A DNA stretch of 64,000 bases, from contig NZ_CP071870.1 in assembly GCF_017569205.1 (NCBI RefSeq), forward strand, positions 1,178,001 to 1,242,000, in the 5' to 3' direction. Source of the DNA: Propioniciclava sp. MC1595. GTDB lineage: Bacteria > Actinomycetota > Actinomycetes > Propionibacteriales > Propionibacteriaceae. A program made the position numbers and the translations under genes. The notes beneath the pieces were generated by a model. The model made no database searches and was not told the origin of the DNA. It was given only the letters and a program-made list of their open reading frames with translations. Shown here in pieces: positions 27,486-35,548 of this stretch (positions are counted from its first letter, which is position 1; each line of letters begins with the position of its first letter).

Positions 27486-29320
27486 GAGCCTGCTGAACAA
27501 GGCGTCTATCTGACGGCGGGTTGGACGTGGGTGGCGGGTGGGACGCCGCCGCGGCTGTCGAGCCGCGAGTGTGAGTCAGCGCAGTTGAGTGCGACAGCGG
27601 GGTCGTCGCGCTTGTCTGAGGGTCGTGGTGGACCCGTGTGGTTGGTGTTCAAGCTCGTTCCGGGGCTGGTCAGGCGATCGCCCAGCCGGTGTTGCCGAAG
27701 CTGAGGCCGAGGTTCAGGAGGCGGCGGAGGTTGATCGCCGCGACTCGTTGGTGGAGCCAGTTGTCGTTCTTCGTGACGCCTCGGTAGGGCACTTTGCGGT
27801 TGCCTCGGGCCAGCCACGCGATCGTGCGTTCGACCATGGGCCGGTACCGGCGGTAGGTGGCTTGGAAGCCCTCGCCGGCGGCCCGTTGGCGGTGTGCGCG
27901 TTGCAGCAGGTCGTGGGGGTGCAGCTGGATGGTGCGGCCTTTCGCGGCGGTCGTGCATCGCTGCCTGAACGGGCAGGCCCGGCAGGCGATGCCGAACACC
28001 GCCTTGCGGGTCTTGGTGATGGTCTTCGTTACTCCTGCTGGGCAGGTCAGGGTGCCGGCGGCAGGGTCGTGGGTGAAGTCGTCGATGGTGAACCCGTCCT
28101 CGACGGCCGGCCGGATCGGCCAGGGTTTGACCAGCGGCACCCACCTCTTGGCCTCAAGGACGGCGAGCATGTCGCCGGTGGCGTAGGCCGAATCGCCCAG
28201 CACCTCGACCGGGCTGTCGATGGTCGGATCAGCCACCACCAGCCTGGCACCGACGGTGGCGTCGCTGTTGTCCGGCCCGGCGGCCTTGGTCAACTCGACC
28301 ATGGTCGCGAGGCCGGTGTCGGGCTCGATCACCACGTGGGCCTTGAACCCGTCCTGGCGGCGCTCCACGGTCTTGTGCGCATGCCGCGCATCAGGGTCGA
28401 CCGTTGAGATGACCCGGTCCGGGGCGACCCGGCGGGCGATCCGCCACCGGCCATCCGTGCCGACGGAACCCTCGGCTGGTTCAACATCCTGACCGGCCAC
28501 CAAGGCGAGCAACGCGACCGCCTCGGCCGGCTTGCCGCCAGCAGCCGTGATCGCTTCGGCGTCCAGGCCGGCGAGCAGGGCGAGCGCGTCGTTGACCAGC
28601 GCCGTGACCAGTTCGTCGCGGGCCTGGCGGTCGTCCCACGCGATCCGCGGCTTGCCGGTGCTGTCGTACCCCTGGCCGGTCAGCGCGGCCAGCCGGGTGC
28701 AGCGCTGCTCGATTACCTGCTGGGCGCCGGGCACCTCCCGGCCCACCCGGCGCACCTGCGCGATCAGCTGGGTGACCGTGTCCTGCCTTGCCACCGCGTC
28801 ATCCAGGATCGTCGAGTCCAGGGCACGCCGCGTCCGGCCCTTCACCGCACCCGTGGCGTCAATCACGTCCCGGACCACCTCGAAGATCCGCTGCGGCCGC
28901 TCCGACGCTGCCAGCCGAGCCCGCCACACCGTCAACGACGACGCATCAAACGCCTTCTTGTCGACCGGGTAGCCACACGCCGCCTTCCACCGCAGGTCGA
29001 ACGTGAGCGCTTCGACGGCTTCCCGATCGGACAAACCGTTCAACGCCTGCAGCACGATCACCGAGGCGATCACCTCGCCCGGGATCGATGGCCGGCCCCG
29101 CCCCGACGGGAACAGGTCGGCGAACAACGCGTCCGGGAACAGGCGGTGCCGGTGCTCGGCCAAGAACCGGAACACGCTGCCAGCCGGCAACAAATGCCCC
29201 GCCAGCGACTCCACGTCCAACACATCCCGCTGCGGACTCGACTCACCCTGCACAACCCAACAATTCCAGCCAGCTGCCGGTCAGTCCCGTGGGCACGCGG
29301 ACAGATTGTTCAGCAGGCTC
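27486..29320 (-). mobile_element. IS1182-family insertion sequence, complete
   Basis: The 1835-bp element has perfect 15-bp terminal inverted repeats, GAGCCTGCTGAACAA at the left end and its complement at the right end. It is flanked by CTAG on both sides (27482-27485 and 29321-29324), which I read as the target duplication. It encodes one intact transposase on the minus strand. The 184 bp between the left end and the transposase stop hold no gene. The element sits between the pdtaR and thioesterase stop codons and disrupts neither gene. Confidence 0.92.
27670..29253 (-). CDS. IS1182-family transposase
   Basis: This 527-residue DDE transposase has an N-terminal helix-turn-helix-like region (RPSIPGEVIASVIVLQALNG, SDREAVEALTFDLRWKAACG). 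Its catalytic region has DSTILDDAV, VLGDSAYATGD and RPMVERTIAWLARG as candidate D, D and E blocks. A cysteine pair in ACRACPFRQRC is also seen in relatives. The GTG start at 29253 is the first in frame after the right inverted repeat. The frame is intact, so the element may be active. It fills most of the insertion sequence. Confidence 0.9.
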   Translation of the reverse strand: MQGESSPQRDVLDVESLAGHLLPAGSVFRFLAEHRHRLFPDALFADLFPSGRGRPSIPGEVIASVIVLQALNGLSDREAVEALTFDLRWKAACGYPVDKKAFDASSLTVWRARLAASERPQRIFEVVRDVIDATGAVKGRTRRALDSTILDDAVARQDTVTQLIAQVRRVGREVPGAQQVIEQRCTRLAALTGQGYDSTGKPRIAWDDRQARDELVTALVNDALALLAGLDAEAITAAGGKPAEAVALLALVAGQDVEPAEGSVGTDGRWRIARRVAPDRVISTVDPDARHAHKTVERRQDGFKAHVVIEPDTGLATMVELTKAAGPDNSDATVGARLVVADPTIDSPVEVLGDSAYATGDMLAVLEAKRWVPLVKPWPIRPAVEDGFTIDDFTHDPAAGTLTCPAGVTKTITKTRKAVFGIACRACPFRQRCTTAAKGRTIQLHPHDLLQRAHRQRAAGEGFQATYRRYRPMVERTIAWLARGNRKVPYRGVTKNDNWLHQRVAAINLRRLLNLGLSFGNTGWAIA

Positions 29321-29722
29321 CTAGGGCTTCGGCCGCTTCAGCGCGCACGTCACGCGCGCCGTGCAGACCCGCTCGCCGGCGTCGTCGGTGAGCACGACCT
29401 CCCACGTGCCGAGCGTGCCCCCGATGCGGATCGCGCGCGCCTCGCCGGTCACCCAGCCCGAGCGCACGGGCGCGTGGTGGGTGGCGTTGAGGTCCACGCC
29501 GAAGGCTTGCCCGCCGCGCCCGACCGCGCTCGCCGCCGCGATCGAGGCCAGCGACTCGGCCATGACGCAGGACGCCCCGCCATGCCACAGCCCGAACGGC
29601 TGGGTGTTGCCCGCCACGGGCATCCGCCCGCGGGTGCGCTCGGGGGACACCTCGAGCACCTCCATCCCCATCCGCTCGTCGAGCCCGCCGGTCATGAGTG
29701 CTGCCAGGTCGGTGAGATCCAT
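29321..29722 (-). CDS. PaaI-type hotdog-fold thioesterase
   Basis: This 133-residue protein has the hotdog pattern of the PaaI/YdiI group. GLWHGGASCVMAESLASIA contains the active-site region, and GVDLNATHHAPVRSGWV is the second family block. Such enzymes hydrolyse acyl- or aryl-CoA thioesters; the substrate is unknown. I chose the ATG at 29722 because CACGAT ends 7 nt upstream on the minus strand, implying a leaderless mRNA. An ATG at 29731 is the alternative. The promoter region is shared back to back with polA. The stop codon TAG lies inside the duplicated CTAG of the insertion sequence. Confidence 0.85.
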   Translation of the reverse strand: MDLTDLAALMTGGLDERMGMEVLEVSPERTRGRMPVAGNTQPFGLWHGGASCVMAESLASIAAASAVGRGGQAFGVDLNATHHAPVRSGWVTGEARAIRIGGTLGTWEVVLTDDAGERVCTARVTCALKRPKP

Positions 29723-29732
29723 GCAGGCCATC

Positions 29733-29755
29733 GTGTCAGAGCGAGCCACTAGGCT
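29733..29755 (+). promoter_or_regulatory. PafBC-type DNA-damage promoter of polA
   Basis: GTGTCAGAG (29733-29741), 8 bp, then TAGGCT (29750-29755). The arrangement is the same upstream of uvrA, uvrB and uvrC in this window. It matches the mycobacterial LexA-independent damage promoter, recalled as TTGTCRGTG-N8-TANNNT. The polA start codon is 7 nt after the -10 box. Confidence 0.75.
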
Positions 29756-29762
29756 GCGGTGG

Positions 29763-32462
29763 GTGACCAGCCAGACCCCTGCACCCGCGGCGTCCGACGC
29801 CCGCCTGCTGCTCATCGACGGGCACTCGGTGGCCTACCGCGCGTTCTTCGCGCTGCCGGTGGAGAACTTCGCCACCAGCACCGGGCAGCACACCAACGCG
29901 GTGTACGGGTTCACGTCGATGCTGATCAACGTGCTGCGCGACGAGCAGCCCACCCACGTGGCGGTGGCGTTCGACGTGAGCCGGCAGACGTTCCGCACCG
30001 AGGCGTACCCCGAGTACAAGGCCAACCGGTCCACCTCGCCCGAGGAGTTCAAGGGCCAGGTCGCGCTGGTGAAGGAGGTGCTGGACGCGCTCAACATCGT
30101 GCACCTCGAGCTCGACGGCTACGAGGCCGACGACATCATCGGCACCCTCTCGCTGCAGGCCCAGCAGGCGGGCTGGCAGACGCTGATCTGCACCGGCGAC
30201 CGCGACGCGATGCAGCTCGTCGACGAGCGCACCACCGTGCTCTACCCGCGCAAGGGCGTCTCCGACCTGGCCCGCATGACCCCGGCGGCGGTGGAGGAGA
30301 AGTACCTCGTTGCGCCCACGCGCTACCCCGAGCTGGCGGCGCTGGTGGGCGAGACCTCCGACAACCTGCCCGGCGTCCCCGGCGTGGGCCCCAAGACCGC
30401 AGCCAAGTGGCTGGGTGAGTACGACGGCCTGGAGAACCTGCTCGCGCACGCCGAGGGCCTGCGCGGCAAGGCGGGGGAGTCGCTGCGGGAGCGCATCGAG
30501 GACGTGCGCCGCAACCGGCAGCTGAACGCGCTGGTGCGCACGCTCGACCTGCCGGTCGCCTTGGCGGGTCTCGAGCGGCGGGACTGGGACCGCGAGGCCG
30601 TCCACACCCTGTTCGACTCGCTCGAGTTCCGGGTGCTGCGCGAGCGGCTGCTCGAGACCCTGCCCGCCGAGGCGGCCGAGCCCGAGGGTGGGTTCGAGGT
30701 GGCCGGCGAGGTGCTCGCGCCCGGCGCCCTGCCGGGGTGGCTGGACGCCCACGCCTCCGGCCTGGTCGGGGTGCAGCCCGAGGGCTCGTGGAAGGGCGGC
30801 CAGGGGGACCTGGTCGGCCTGGCTCTGGCGTCCCTCGACGGCGCGGCCGCCTGGGTGCGCGTCACCGACCTGACTCCCGCCGACGACGCGGCGCTGGCCG
30901 CGTGGCTCGCCGACCCGGCCCGGCCCAAGGCCATGCACGACGCCAAGGGCCCCCTGCAGGCGATCTGGTCGCGGGGGTGGGACCTGGCGGGGCTGGCGTC
31001 CGACACCCACCTGGCCGCCTACCTGCTGCGGCCCGACCAGCGCACCTACGACCTGGGCGACCTGACGGTCCGCCACCTCAAGCGCGAGCTCGCGGCCGAG
31101 GGCGGCGGGTCCAGCGCGACCGACCAGCTGGCCTTCGACTTCGAGGACCCGGACGAGGGCCACGACGCCATGGTCCGCGCCCGCGCGGTCGCCGAGCTGG
31201 CCGGCGCCCTCGAGGTCGAGCTGGCTGCGGCCGGCGGCTCATCGCTGCTGGAGGAGGTCGAGCTGCCCCTGCAGCGCACCCTCGCCACCATGGAGCGGTA
31301 CGGCATCGCGCTCGACACCGGCGCGCTGGAGTCGCTGTGGACCGAGTTCGACGTCGAGGTGCGCCGCGCCGAGCAGGAGGCCTACGACGCCATCGGCAAG
31401 CCCATCAACCTCGGCTCGCCCAAGCAGCTGCAGGTGGTGCTGTTCGACGAGCTCGGCATGCCGAAGACCCGCCGCACCCGCACGGGGTGGACGACGGACG
31501 CCGACGCCCTCGAGGGCCTCTACGCCAAGACCGAGCACCCCTTCCTCGCCGCGCTGCTGCGCCACCGCGACCAGATCAAGCTGCGCCAGACCGTCGAGGG
31601 GCTGCAGAAGTCGGTCGCCGACGACGGGCGCGTGCACACCACCTACCTGCAGACCGTCGCGGCCACCGGGCGGCTCAGCTCGACCGACCCGAACCTGCAG
31701 AACATCCCGATCCGCACCGAGGCGGGCCGGCGCATCCGCGAGGCGTTCGTCGTCGGCGAGGGCTACGAGTCGCTGATGACGGCCGACTACAGCCAGATCG
31801 AGATGCGGATCATGGCGCACGCGTCCGAGGACGCCGGGCTGATCGAGGCGTTCACGTCCGGCGCCGACTTCCACACCGTGATGGCCTCGCGCGTGTTCGG
31901 GGTCGCTCCCGACGAGGTCGGCGGCGGCATGCGCGCCAAGATCAAGGCGATGAACTACGGCCTGGCCTACGGCCTGAGCGCGTTCGGGCTGTCGGGGCAG
32001 CTGAAGATCCCGGTGTCCGAGGCCCGCGGCCTGATGGACGAGTACTTCGAGCGGTTCGGCCACGTCCGCGACTACCTCACCGGCATCGTCGACGACGCCC
32101 GCAAGACCGGCTTCACCGAGACGATCCTGGGCCGGCGCCGCTACCTGCCCGACCTCACCAGCTCGAACCGGCAGCGCCGCGAGATGGCCGAGCGCATGGC
32201 CCTCAACGCCCCGATCCAGGGCTCGGCCGCCGACATCATCAAGGTCGCCATGCTCGACGTCGAGTCAGGCCTGGCCCGCGCCGGGCTGCGCTCGCGCATG
32301 CTGCTCCAGGTGCACGACGAGCTCGTCTTCGAGGTGGCTCCCGGTGAGCGCGAGGCCCTGGAGGAGGTCGTCCGCGAGCGGATGGGCCACGCCGTCGAGA
32401 TGGCGGTGCCGCTCGACGTGTCGGTGGGCGTGGGCCGCTCCTGGCACGAGGCGGCGCACTGA
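29763..32462 (+). CDS. polA: DNA polymerase I
   Basis: This 899-residue repair polymerase has a 5'-3' exonuclease/flap domain (LLIDGHSVAYRAFFALP, TGDRDAMQLVDE, about 1-300). A 3'-5' exonuclease-like domain that has lost the usual catalytic acidic motifs follows. The polymerase domain has motif A ADYSQIEMR (Asp675), the O-helix KAMNYGLAYG with Tyr732 and motif C QVHDELVFEV (Asp852). Tyrosine instead of phenylalanine at this O-helix position is associated with acceptance of dideoxynucleotides. The GTG start lies 7 nt after TAGGCT, so the mRNA is predicted to be leaderless. The promoter looks damage-inducible. Confidence 0.96.
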   Translation: MTSQTPAPAASDARLLLIDGHSVAYRAFFALPVENFATSTGQHTNAVYGFTSMLINVLRDEQPTHVAVAFDVSRQTFRTEAYPEYKANRSTSPEEFKGQVALVKEVLDALNIVHLELDGYEADDIIGTLSLQAQQAGWQTLICTGDRDAMQLVDERTTVLYPRKGVSDLARMTPAAVEEKYLVAPTRYPELAALVGETSDNLPGVPGVGPKTAAKWLGEYDGLENLLAHAEGLRGKAGESLRERIEDVRRNRQLNALVRTLDLPVALAGLERRDWDREAVHTLFDSLEFRVLRERLLETLPAEAAEPEGGFEVAGEVLAPGALPGWLDAHASGLVGVQPEGSWKGGQGDLVGLALASLDGAAAWVRVTDLTPADDAALAAWLADPARPKAMHDAKGPLQAIWSRGWDLAGLASDTHLAAYLLRPDQRTYDLGDLTVRHLKRELAAEGGGSSATDQLAFDFEDPDEGHDAMVRARAVAELAGALEVELAAAGGSSLLEEVELPLQRTLATMERYGIALDTGALESLWTEFDVEVRRAEQEAYDAIGKPINLGSPKQLQVVLFDELGMPKTRRTRTGWTTDADALEGLYAKTEHPFLAALLRHRDQIKLRQTVEGLQKSVADDGRVHTTYLQTVAATGRLSSTDPNLQNIPIRTEAGRRIREAFVVGEGYESLMTADYSQIEMRIMAHASEDAGLIEAFTSGADFHTVMASRVFGVAPDEVGGGMRAKIKAMNYGLAYGLSAFGLSGQLKIPVSEARGLMDEYFERFGHVRDYLTGIVDDARKTGFTETILGRRRYLPDLTSSNRQRREMAERMALNAPIQGSAADIIKVAMLDVESGLARAGLRSRMLLQVHDELVFEVAPGEREALEEVVRERMGHAVEMAVPLDVSVGVGRSWHEAAH

Positions 32463-32515
32463 GCGCCGACGCCGTCCTCGCCCGGGCGCTGGCCGCGGCG
32501 CCTCGTTGCGGCGAC

Positions 32516-33001
32516 GTGGTGGTCGTTGCGATCGACGGGCCCTCCGGGGCGGGCAAGACGACCCTGGCCGACGCCGTGGCGACCGACCTCGACTGCCCGG
32601 TCGTCCGCGTCGAGGACCTCTACCCGGGCTGGGACGGCCTGGCCGAGGGCGTCCGGCTGCTGGTGGAGCAGGTGCTGGAACCGCTGTGCCGGGGCGAGGT
32701 CGCGCGCTACCGCGCGTGGGACTGGCTGGCCTCGGCCTGGGACGGCTGGCGGACGGTCGCGCCGGTGCCCGTCCTCGTGGTGGAGGGGTGCGGCGCCACG
32801 GTAGGCCGAGCGGGTGAGCTCGCCGCCGTCCGCGTCTGGGTGGACGCCCCCACCGACGTGCGCAAGCAGCGCGGCCTCGCCCGTGATGGCGAGGCCTACG
32901 CCCCGTGGTGGGACCGGTGGGCCCAGCAGGAGCGGGCGCTGTTCGGCGCCGACCGCACCCGCGCGAAGGCCGACCTGGTGGTCTCGACGGACCTCGACTG
33001 A
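32516..33001 (+). CDS. Uridine kinase-like P-loop NTPase
   Basis: The product is a small P-loop kinase with Walker A IDGPSGAGKTT, RVEDLYPGWDG and the lid-like VDAPTDVRKQRGLARDGE. It resembles actinobacterial uridine kinase-like proteins of unknown substrate. GTG 32516 gives 161 residues but has no ribosome site. An in-frame CTG at 32459 overlaps the polA stop (CTGA), has GAGG 7 nt upstream and would add 19 residues reading SADAVLARALAAAPRCGDV. That looks like a natural N-terminus for this family. The gene is probably co-transcribed with polA. Confidence 0.75.
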   Translation: MVVVAIDGPSGAGKTTLADAVATDLDCPVVRVEDLYPGWDGLAEGVRLLVEQVLEPLCRGEVARYRAWDWLASAWDGWRTVAPVPVLVVEGCGATVGRAGELAAVRVWVDAPTDVRKQRGLARDGEAYAPWWDRWAQQERALFGADRTRAKADLVVSTDLD

Positions 33002-33014
33002 GCCGGCTGCCGGG

Positions 33015-33593
33015 TCAGCGCAGGACGGCGAGGACGTCCTCGCGCTCGACGCCGTCGTGGGTCCACGTGGCGGTGAGCACGCCGCGGGCGGCGTGGGTGT
33101 CCTCGTGCTCGGCGTCCAGCACCCGGATCAGGCGGACCGCACCCTGGACGTCCACCCCCGGCGTGACGCCGGACCCGGCCACCTCGGCCGTCGCGGGCAG
33201 CGGCTCGCCGGTCTCGACGTTCGTGATGGCCGAGCCGGTGTCGCCCTCGGTGATGACGCGCACGAGCTCGGAGACGTAGACCGGGTCGGTGGTCGCGTCG
33301 TAGCCGTAGCGGGTGCCCAGCTCGGAGTGCTCGAGGGTGCCGATGAGCTCGCCGCCCTCGAGTTCGGACCCCCGCCATGTGACCGGCACGTGGTAGATCG
33401 CGCCGCCCGACGCGATGAGCATCGAGTCGAGGCCCACCTCGCCGTCGGGGTCCACGAATCGGAAGAACGCGACCCGCTCGAGGTCGGCGGCATCGCCCTC
33501 GAACCAGGACTGCTGCACGAGCCAGGGGGCGAGCAGCTCGAGCTTGGAGGGGGACAGGGTGGCCTGCGTGTAGACGTCTGCGGTTCCGCTCAT
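33015..33593 (-). CDS. CG0192-like protein with maltokinase N-cap similarity
   Basis: This 192-residue protein begins with a segment (PSKLELLAPWLVQQSWFEGD) resembling the N-terminal cap of maltokinases, but no kinase domain follows. Relatives in actinobacteria are labelled CG0192-related or, misleadingly, glucan-branching proteins. Other family-like stretches are ELIGTLEHSELGTRYGYDA and TDPVYVSELVRVI. The ATG at 33593 lies 6 nt after TAGCGT on the minus strand, suggesting a leaderless mRNA that diverges from the nitronate monooxygenase remnant. Function is unknown. Confidence 0.65.
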   Translation of the reverse strand: MSGTADVYTQATLSPSKLELLAPWLVQQSWFEGDAADLERVAFFRFVDPDGEVGLDSMLIASGGAIYHVPVTWRGSELEGGELIGTLEHSELGTRYGYDATTDPVYVSELVRVITEGDTGSAITNVETGEPLPATAEVAGSGVTPGVDVQGAVRLIRVLDAEHEDTHAARGVLTATWTHDGVEREDVLAVLR

Positions 33594-33627
33594 GACGACA
33601 CGCTAGTGGAGGGGGCACGATGGCACC

Positions 33628-34339
33628 ATGGTCGACCTCGCAGCCCTGTTCGGCACCCGGTACCCCCTGATCCAGGCCCCCATGGCGGGCGTGCAGGGCA
33701 GCGCGCTCGCGATCGCGGTGGGGCAGGCCGGCGCGCTCGGGTCCCTGCCCGCCGCGATGCTGAGCCCGGACGCCCTCCGCGCCGAGCTGTCCCGCCTCCG
33801 GGAGGCGGGGGTGCCGTACAACGTGAACTTCTTCGCCCACACCCCACCGGCGCCCGACGCCGACGCCGAGGCGCGCTGGCGTGCCGCCTTGGCGCCGTAC
33901 TTCGCCGAGCTCGGGGTGGCCTCCGATGCACCCGCCGGACCTGGGCGGGCGCCGTTCTCGGCCGAGGCGGCCGAGGTGCTGGCCGCGTTCGCCCCGCCCG
34001 TGGTGAGCTTCCACTTCGGCCTGCCCGAGCCCGACCTGCTCTCCCGGGTGCGGGGGTGGGGAGCCGTGGTCATGTCGACCGCCACGACGGTCGCTGAGGC
34101 GCCGCCCCGCACGCGGCCTGGTCAACCGGGCCATCCGCGAGCTGGGCGGCGCCGAGGGCTTGAGTTTTTCGCCCCTCGCGCCGAAGTTCCCGCTGGCCGG
34201 CGGGGCGATGGGCCCGCTGCGGGCAGCGGCCGAGGCGTCCGGGAGTCTGGACTTCACGCCGCTGTGGGTGGGGGAGGGGGCGGCGCCCCGGGCCGAGCCC
34301 GCGGCGTCCATCGTCGCTGCGCTGGTGGGGCAGGAGTAG
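33628..34339 (+). pseudogene. Nitronate monooxygenase, internally deleted and frameshifted
   Basis: The first 155 or so codons read as an FMN-dependent nitronate monooxygenase ([48 protein letters not shown]). Just after this, near 34094, the sequence jumps to the family's C-terminal end in another frame ([17 protein letters not shown], ending at TAG 34337-34339). The FMN-binding middle is missing. About 237 codons remain of a family usually near 330-350. CACGAT 6 nt before the ATG looks like an intact leaderless promoter. The N-terminal frame runs on by chance into nadE. Confidence 0.85.
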
Positions 34340-34373
34340 AGCCCTCGGCGCGCGAAACCCAAGCCCTCGGCGG
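34340..34373 (+). repeat. 22-bp-period repeat, locus 1
   Basis: AGCCCTCGGCG occurs at 34340 and again at 34362, 22 bp apart, with GCGAAACCC between them. The array starts directly after the stop codon of the monooxygenase remnant and ends just before the nadE promoter. The same unit and period recur near 48511 and 63629. Confidence 0.75.
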
Positions 34374-34392
34374 ATGGGCCACAATGGCCACC

Positions 34393-35217
34393 ATGCGTGA
34401 GCTGCAGCAGACCATCGTCGACGAGTTCGGCGTCAAGCCCGAGATCGACCCCGCCGCCGAGGTGGAGGCGCGGGTCCAGTTCCTGGTCGACTACCTGGCC
34501 GAGACGCGCACCAAGGGCTTCGTGCTCGGCATCTCCGGGGGGCTGGACTCCACGCTGGCCGGCCGGCTCGCACAGATGGCCGTCGAGCGGGTGCGCTCAG
34601 GCGGGGGCGAGGCCACCTTCATCGCGATGCGCCTGCCCTACAAGGTGCAGCACGACGAGGCCGACGCGGCAGCCGCCATCGAGTTCGTCGCCCCCGACCG
34701 GGCGATCACGTACAACATCGCCCCGGCCGTGGACGGCTTCGAGTCCGAGTACGACACCGCCGTCGGCGAGGACATGACCGACTTCAACAAGGGCAACGTG
34801 AAGGCCCGCCTGCGCATGGTCGCCCAGTACGCGGTCGCCGGCGACAACGGACTGCTGGTGATCGGCACCGACCACGGGGCCGAGTCCGTGATGGGCTTCT
34901 TCACCAAGTTCGGTGACGGGGCCGCCGACATCCTGCCCCTGTTCGGCCTGAACAAGCGCCAGAACCGCCAGCTCCTGCAGCACCTGGGCGCCCCCGAGCG
35001 CCTGTGGGCCAAGGTGCCCACCGCCGACCTGCTCGACGGCAACGCTGGACGCCCCGACGAGGACGAGCTGGGCATCAGCTACGACCACATCGACGACTAC
35101 CTCGAGGGCCGCGACGTGCCGGACGCCGCCGCCGAGCGCATCGAGACCACGTGGCGCCGCACCCGCCACAAGCGGACGATCCCGGTCACCATCCACGACA
35201 CGTGGTGGCGCTCCTGA
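34393..35217 (+). CDS. nadE: NH3-dependent NAD+ synthetase
   Basis: NadE adenylates nicotinic acid adenine dinucleotide and amidates it with ammonia to form NAD+. The 274-residue protein carries the PP-loop [17 protein letters not shown], the [19 protein letters not shown] segment and the C-terminal [13 protein letters not shown]. It lacks a glutaminase domain, so it uses free ammonia, like E. coli NadE of the same length. I chose the ATG at 34393 because CACAAT (34380-34385) ends 7 nt before it. An ATG at 34384 would overlap that box. Confidence 0.93.
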   Translation: MRELQQTIVDEFGVKPEIDPAAEVEARVQFLVDYLAETRTKGFVLGISGGLDSTLAGRLAQMAVERVRSGGGEATFIAMRLPYKVQHDEADAAAAIEFVAPDRAITYNIAPAVDGFESEYDTAVGEDMTDFNKGNVKARLRMVAQYAVAGDNGLLVIGTDHGAESVMGFFTKFGDGAADILPLFGLNKRQNRQLLQHLGAPERLWAKVPTADLLDGNAGRPDEDELGISYDHIDDYLEGRDVPDAAAERIETTWRRTRHKRTIPVTIHDTWWRS

Positions 35218-35282
35218 CGCGAGCCCCACACGCCGGTTGCCTCGGTTGCCGGACGGTTCTCGACGCCCACCCCGCGTGGGCG

Positions 35283-35288
35283 TATGGT
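35283..35288 (+). promoter_or_regulatory. -10 box of the leader-peptide/symporter transcript
   Basis: TATGGT lies 33 nt before the leader-peptide ATG. TCGACG (35260-35265), 17 bp upstream, is a possible weak -35. This would give a symporter leader of about 255 nt, one of the longest in the window. Confidence 0.5.
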
Positions 35289-35320
35289 TCACGGGTCAAC
35301 TTCTTCTGAGGGGGTGCAGC

Positions 35321-35389
35321 ATGACGGGCTTCTGGCGTCGACTCGACGTCGACCTCTGCCTGCGCAGCACCTGTGGTTGTCGGGGCTGA
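35321..35389 (+). CDS. Cysteine-containing leader peptide (22 residues)
   Basis: A 22-codon reading frame with ATG after GAGGGGG begins MTGFWRRLDVDLC and ends LCLRSTCGCRG. It has three cysteine codons near its stop, at positions 13, 18 and 20. It lies 160 bp upstream of a DAACS symporter in an otherwise gene-free 331-bp gap. Short actinobacterial upstream frames with a VDLC-like core and clustered cysteines are known before sulfur and cysteine genes in mycobacteria, where ribosome stalling couples cysteine supply to expression. A regulatory role is inferred. Confidence 0.65.
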   Translation: MTGFWRRLDVDLCLRSTCGCRG

Positions 35390-35459
35390 GCCTTCGCCCC
35401 CAGCGTCCCACCGCGCCTCTTGGCGCCCCGTCGGCCTGCTCGCTCGTCCTGCTCTCGAC

Positions 35460-35508
35460 ATGTGCTCCTTGAACGTGGTGCACGTGTCCTCAGGTCGAGG
35501 GAGCACAT
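35460..35508 (+). promoter_or_regulatory. Structured leader between leader peptide and symporter
   Basis: ATGTGCTCC (35460-35468) pairs perfectly with GGAGCACAT (35500-35508). The loop contains a second small hairpin, ACGTG-GTG-CACGT. The outer stem ends 40 nt before the symporter ATG. It could be one of two alternative structures in an attenuator governed by translation of the upstream leader peptide. Confidence 0.55.
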
Positions 35509-35548
35509 TCGGCGGACACCCACTGAACCACCCGTGAAAGGCACCACC

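Noticed and set aside
29361-29762. Longer N-terminus for PolA reaching into the thioesterase gene
   Set aside because: The extension is antisense to a recognisable thioesterase and lies upstream of the polA -10 box.
33628-35217. A continuous 529-codon frame joining a nitronate monooxygenase N-terminus to NadE
   Set aside because: The monooxygenase C-terminus is in another frame, and NadE has its own leaderless promoter at 34380. The junction residues resemble neither family.
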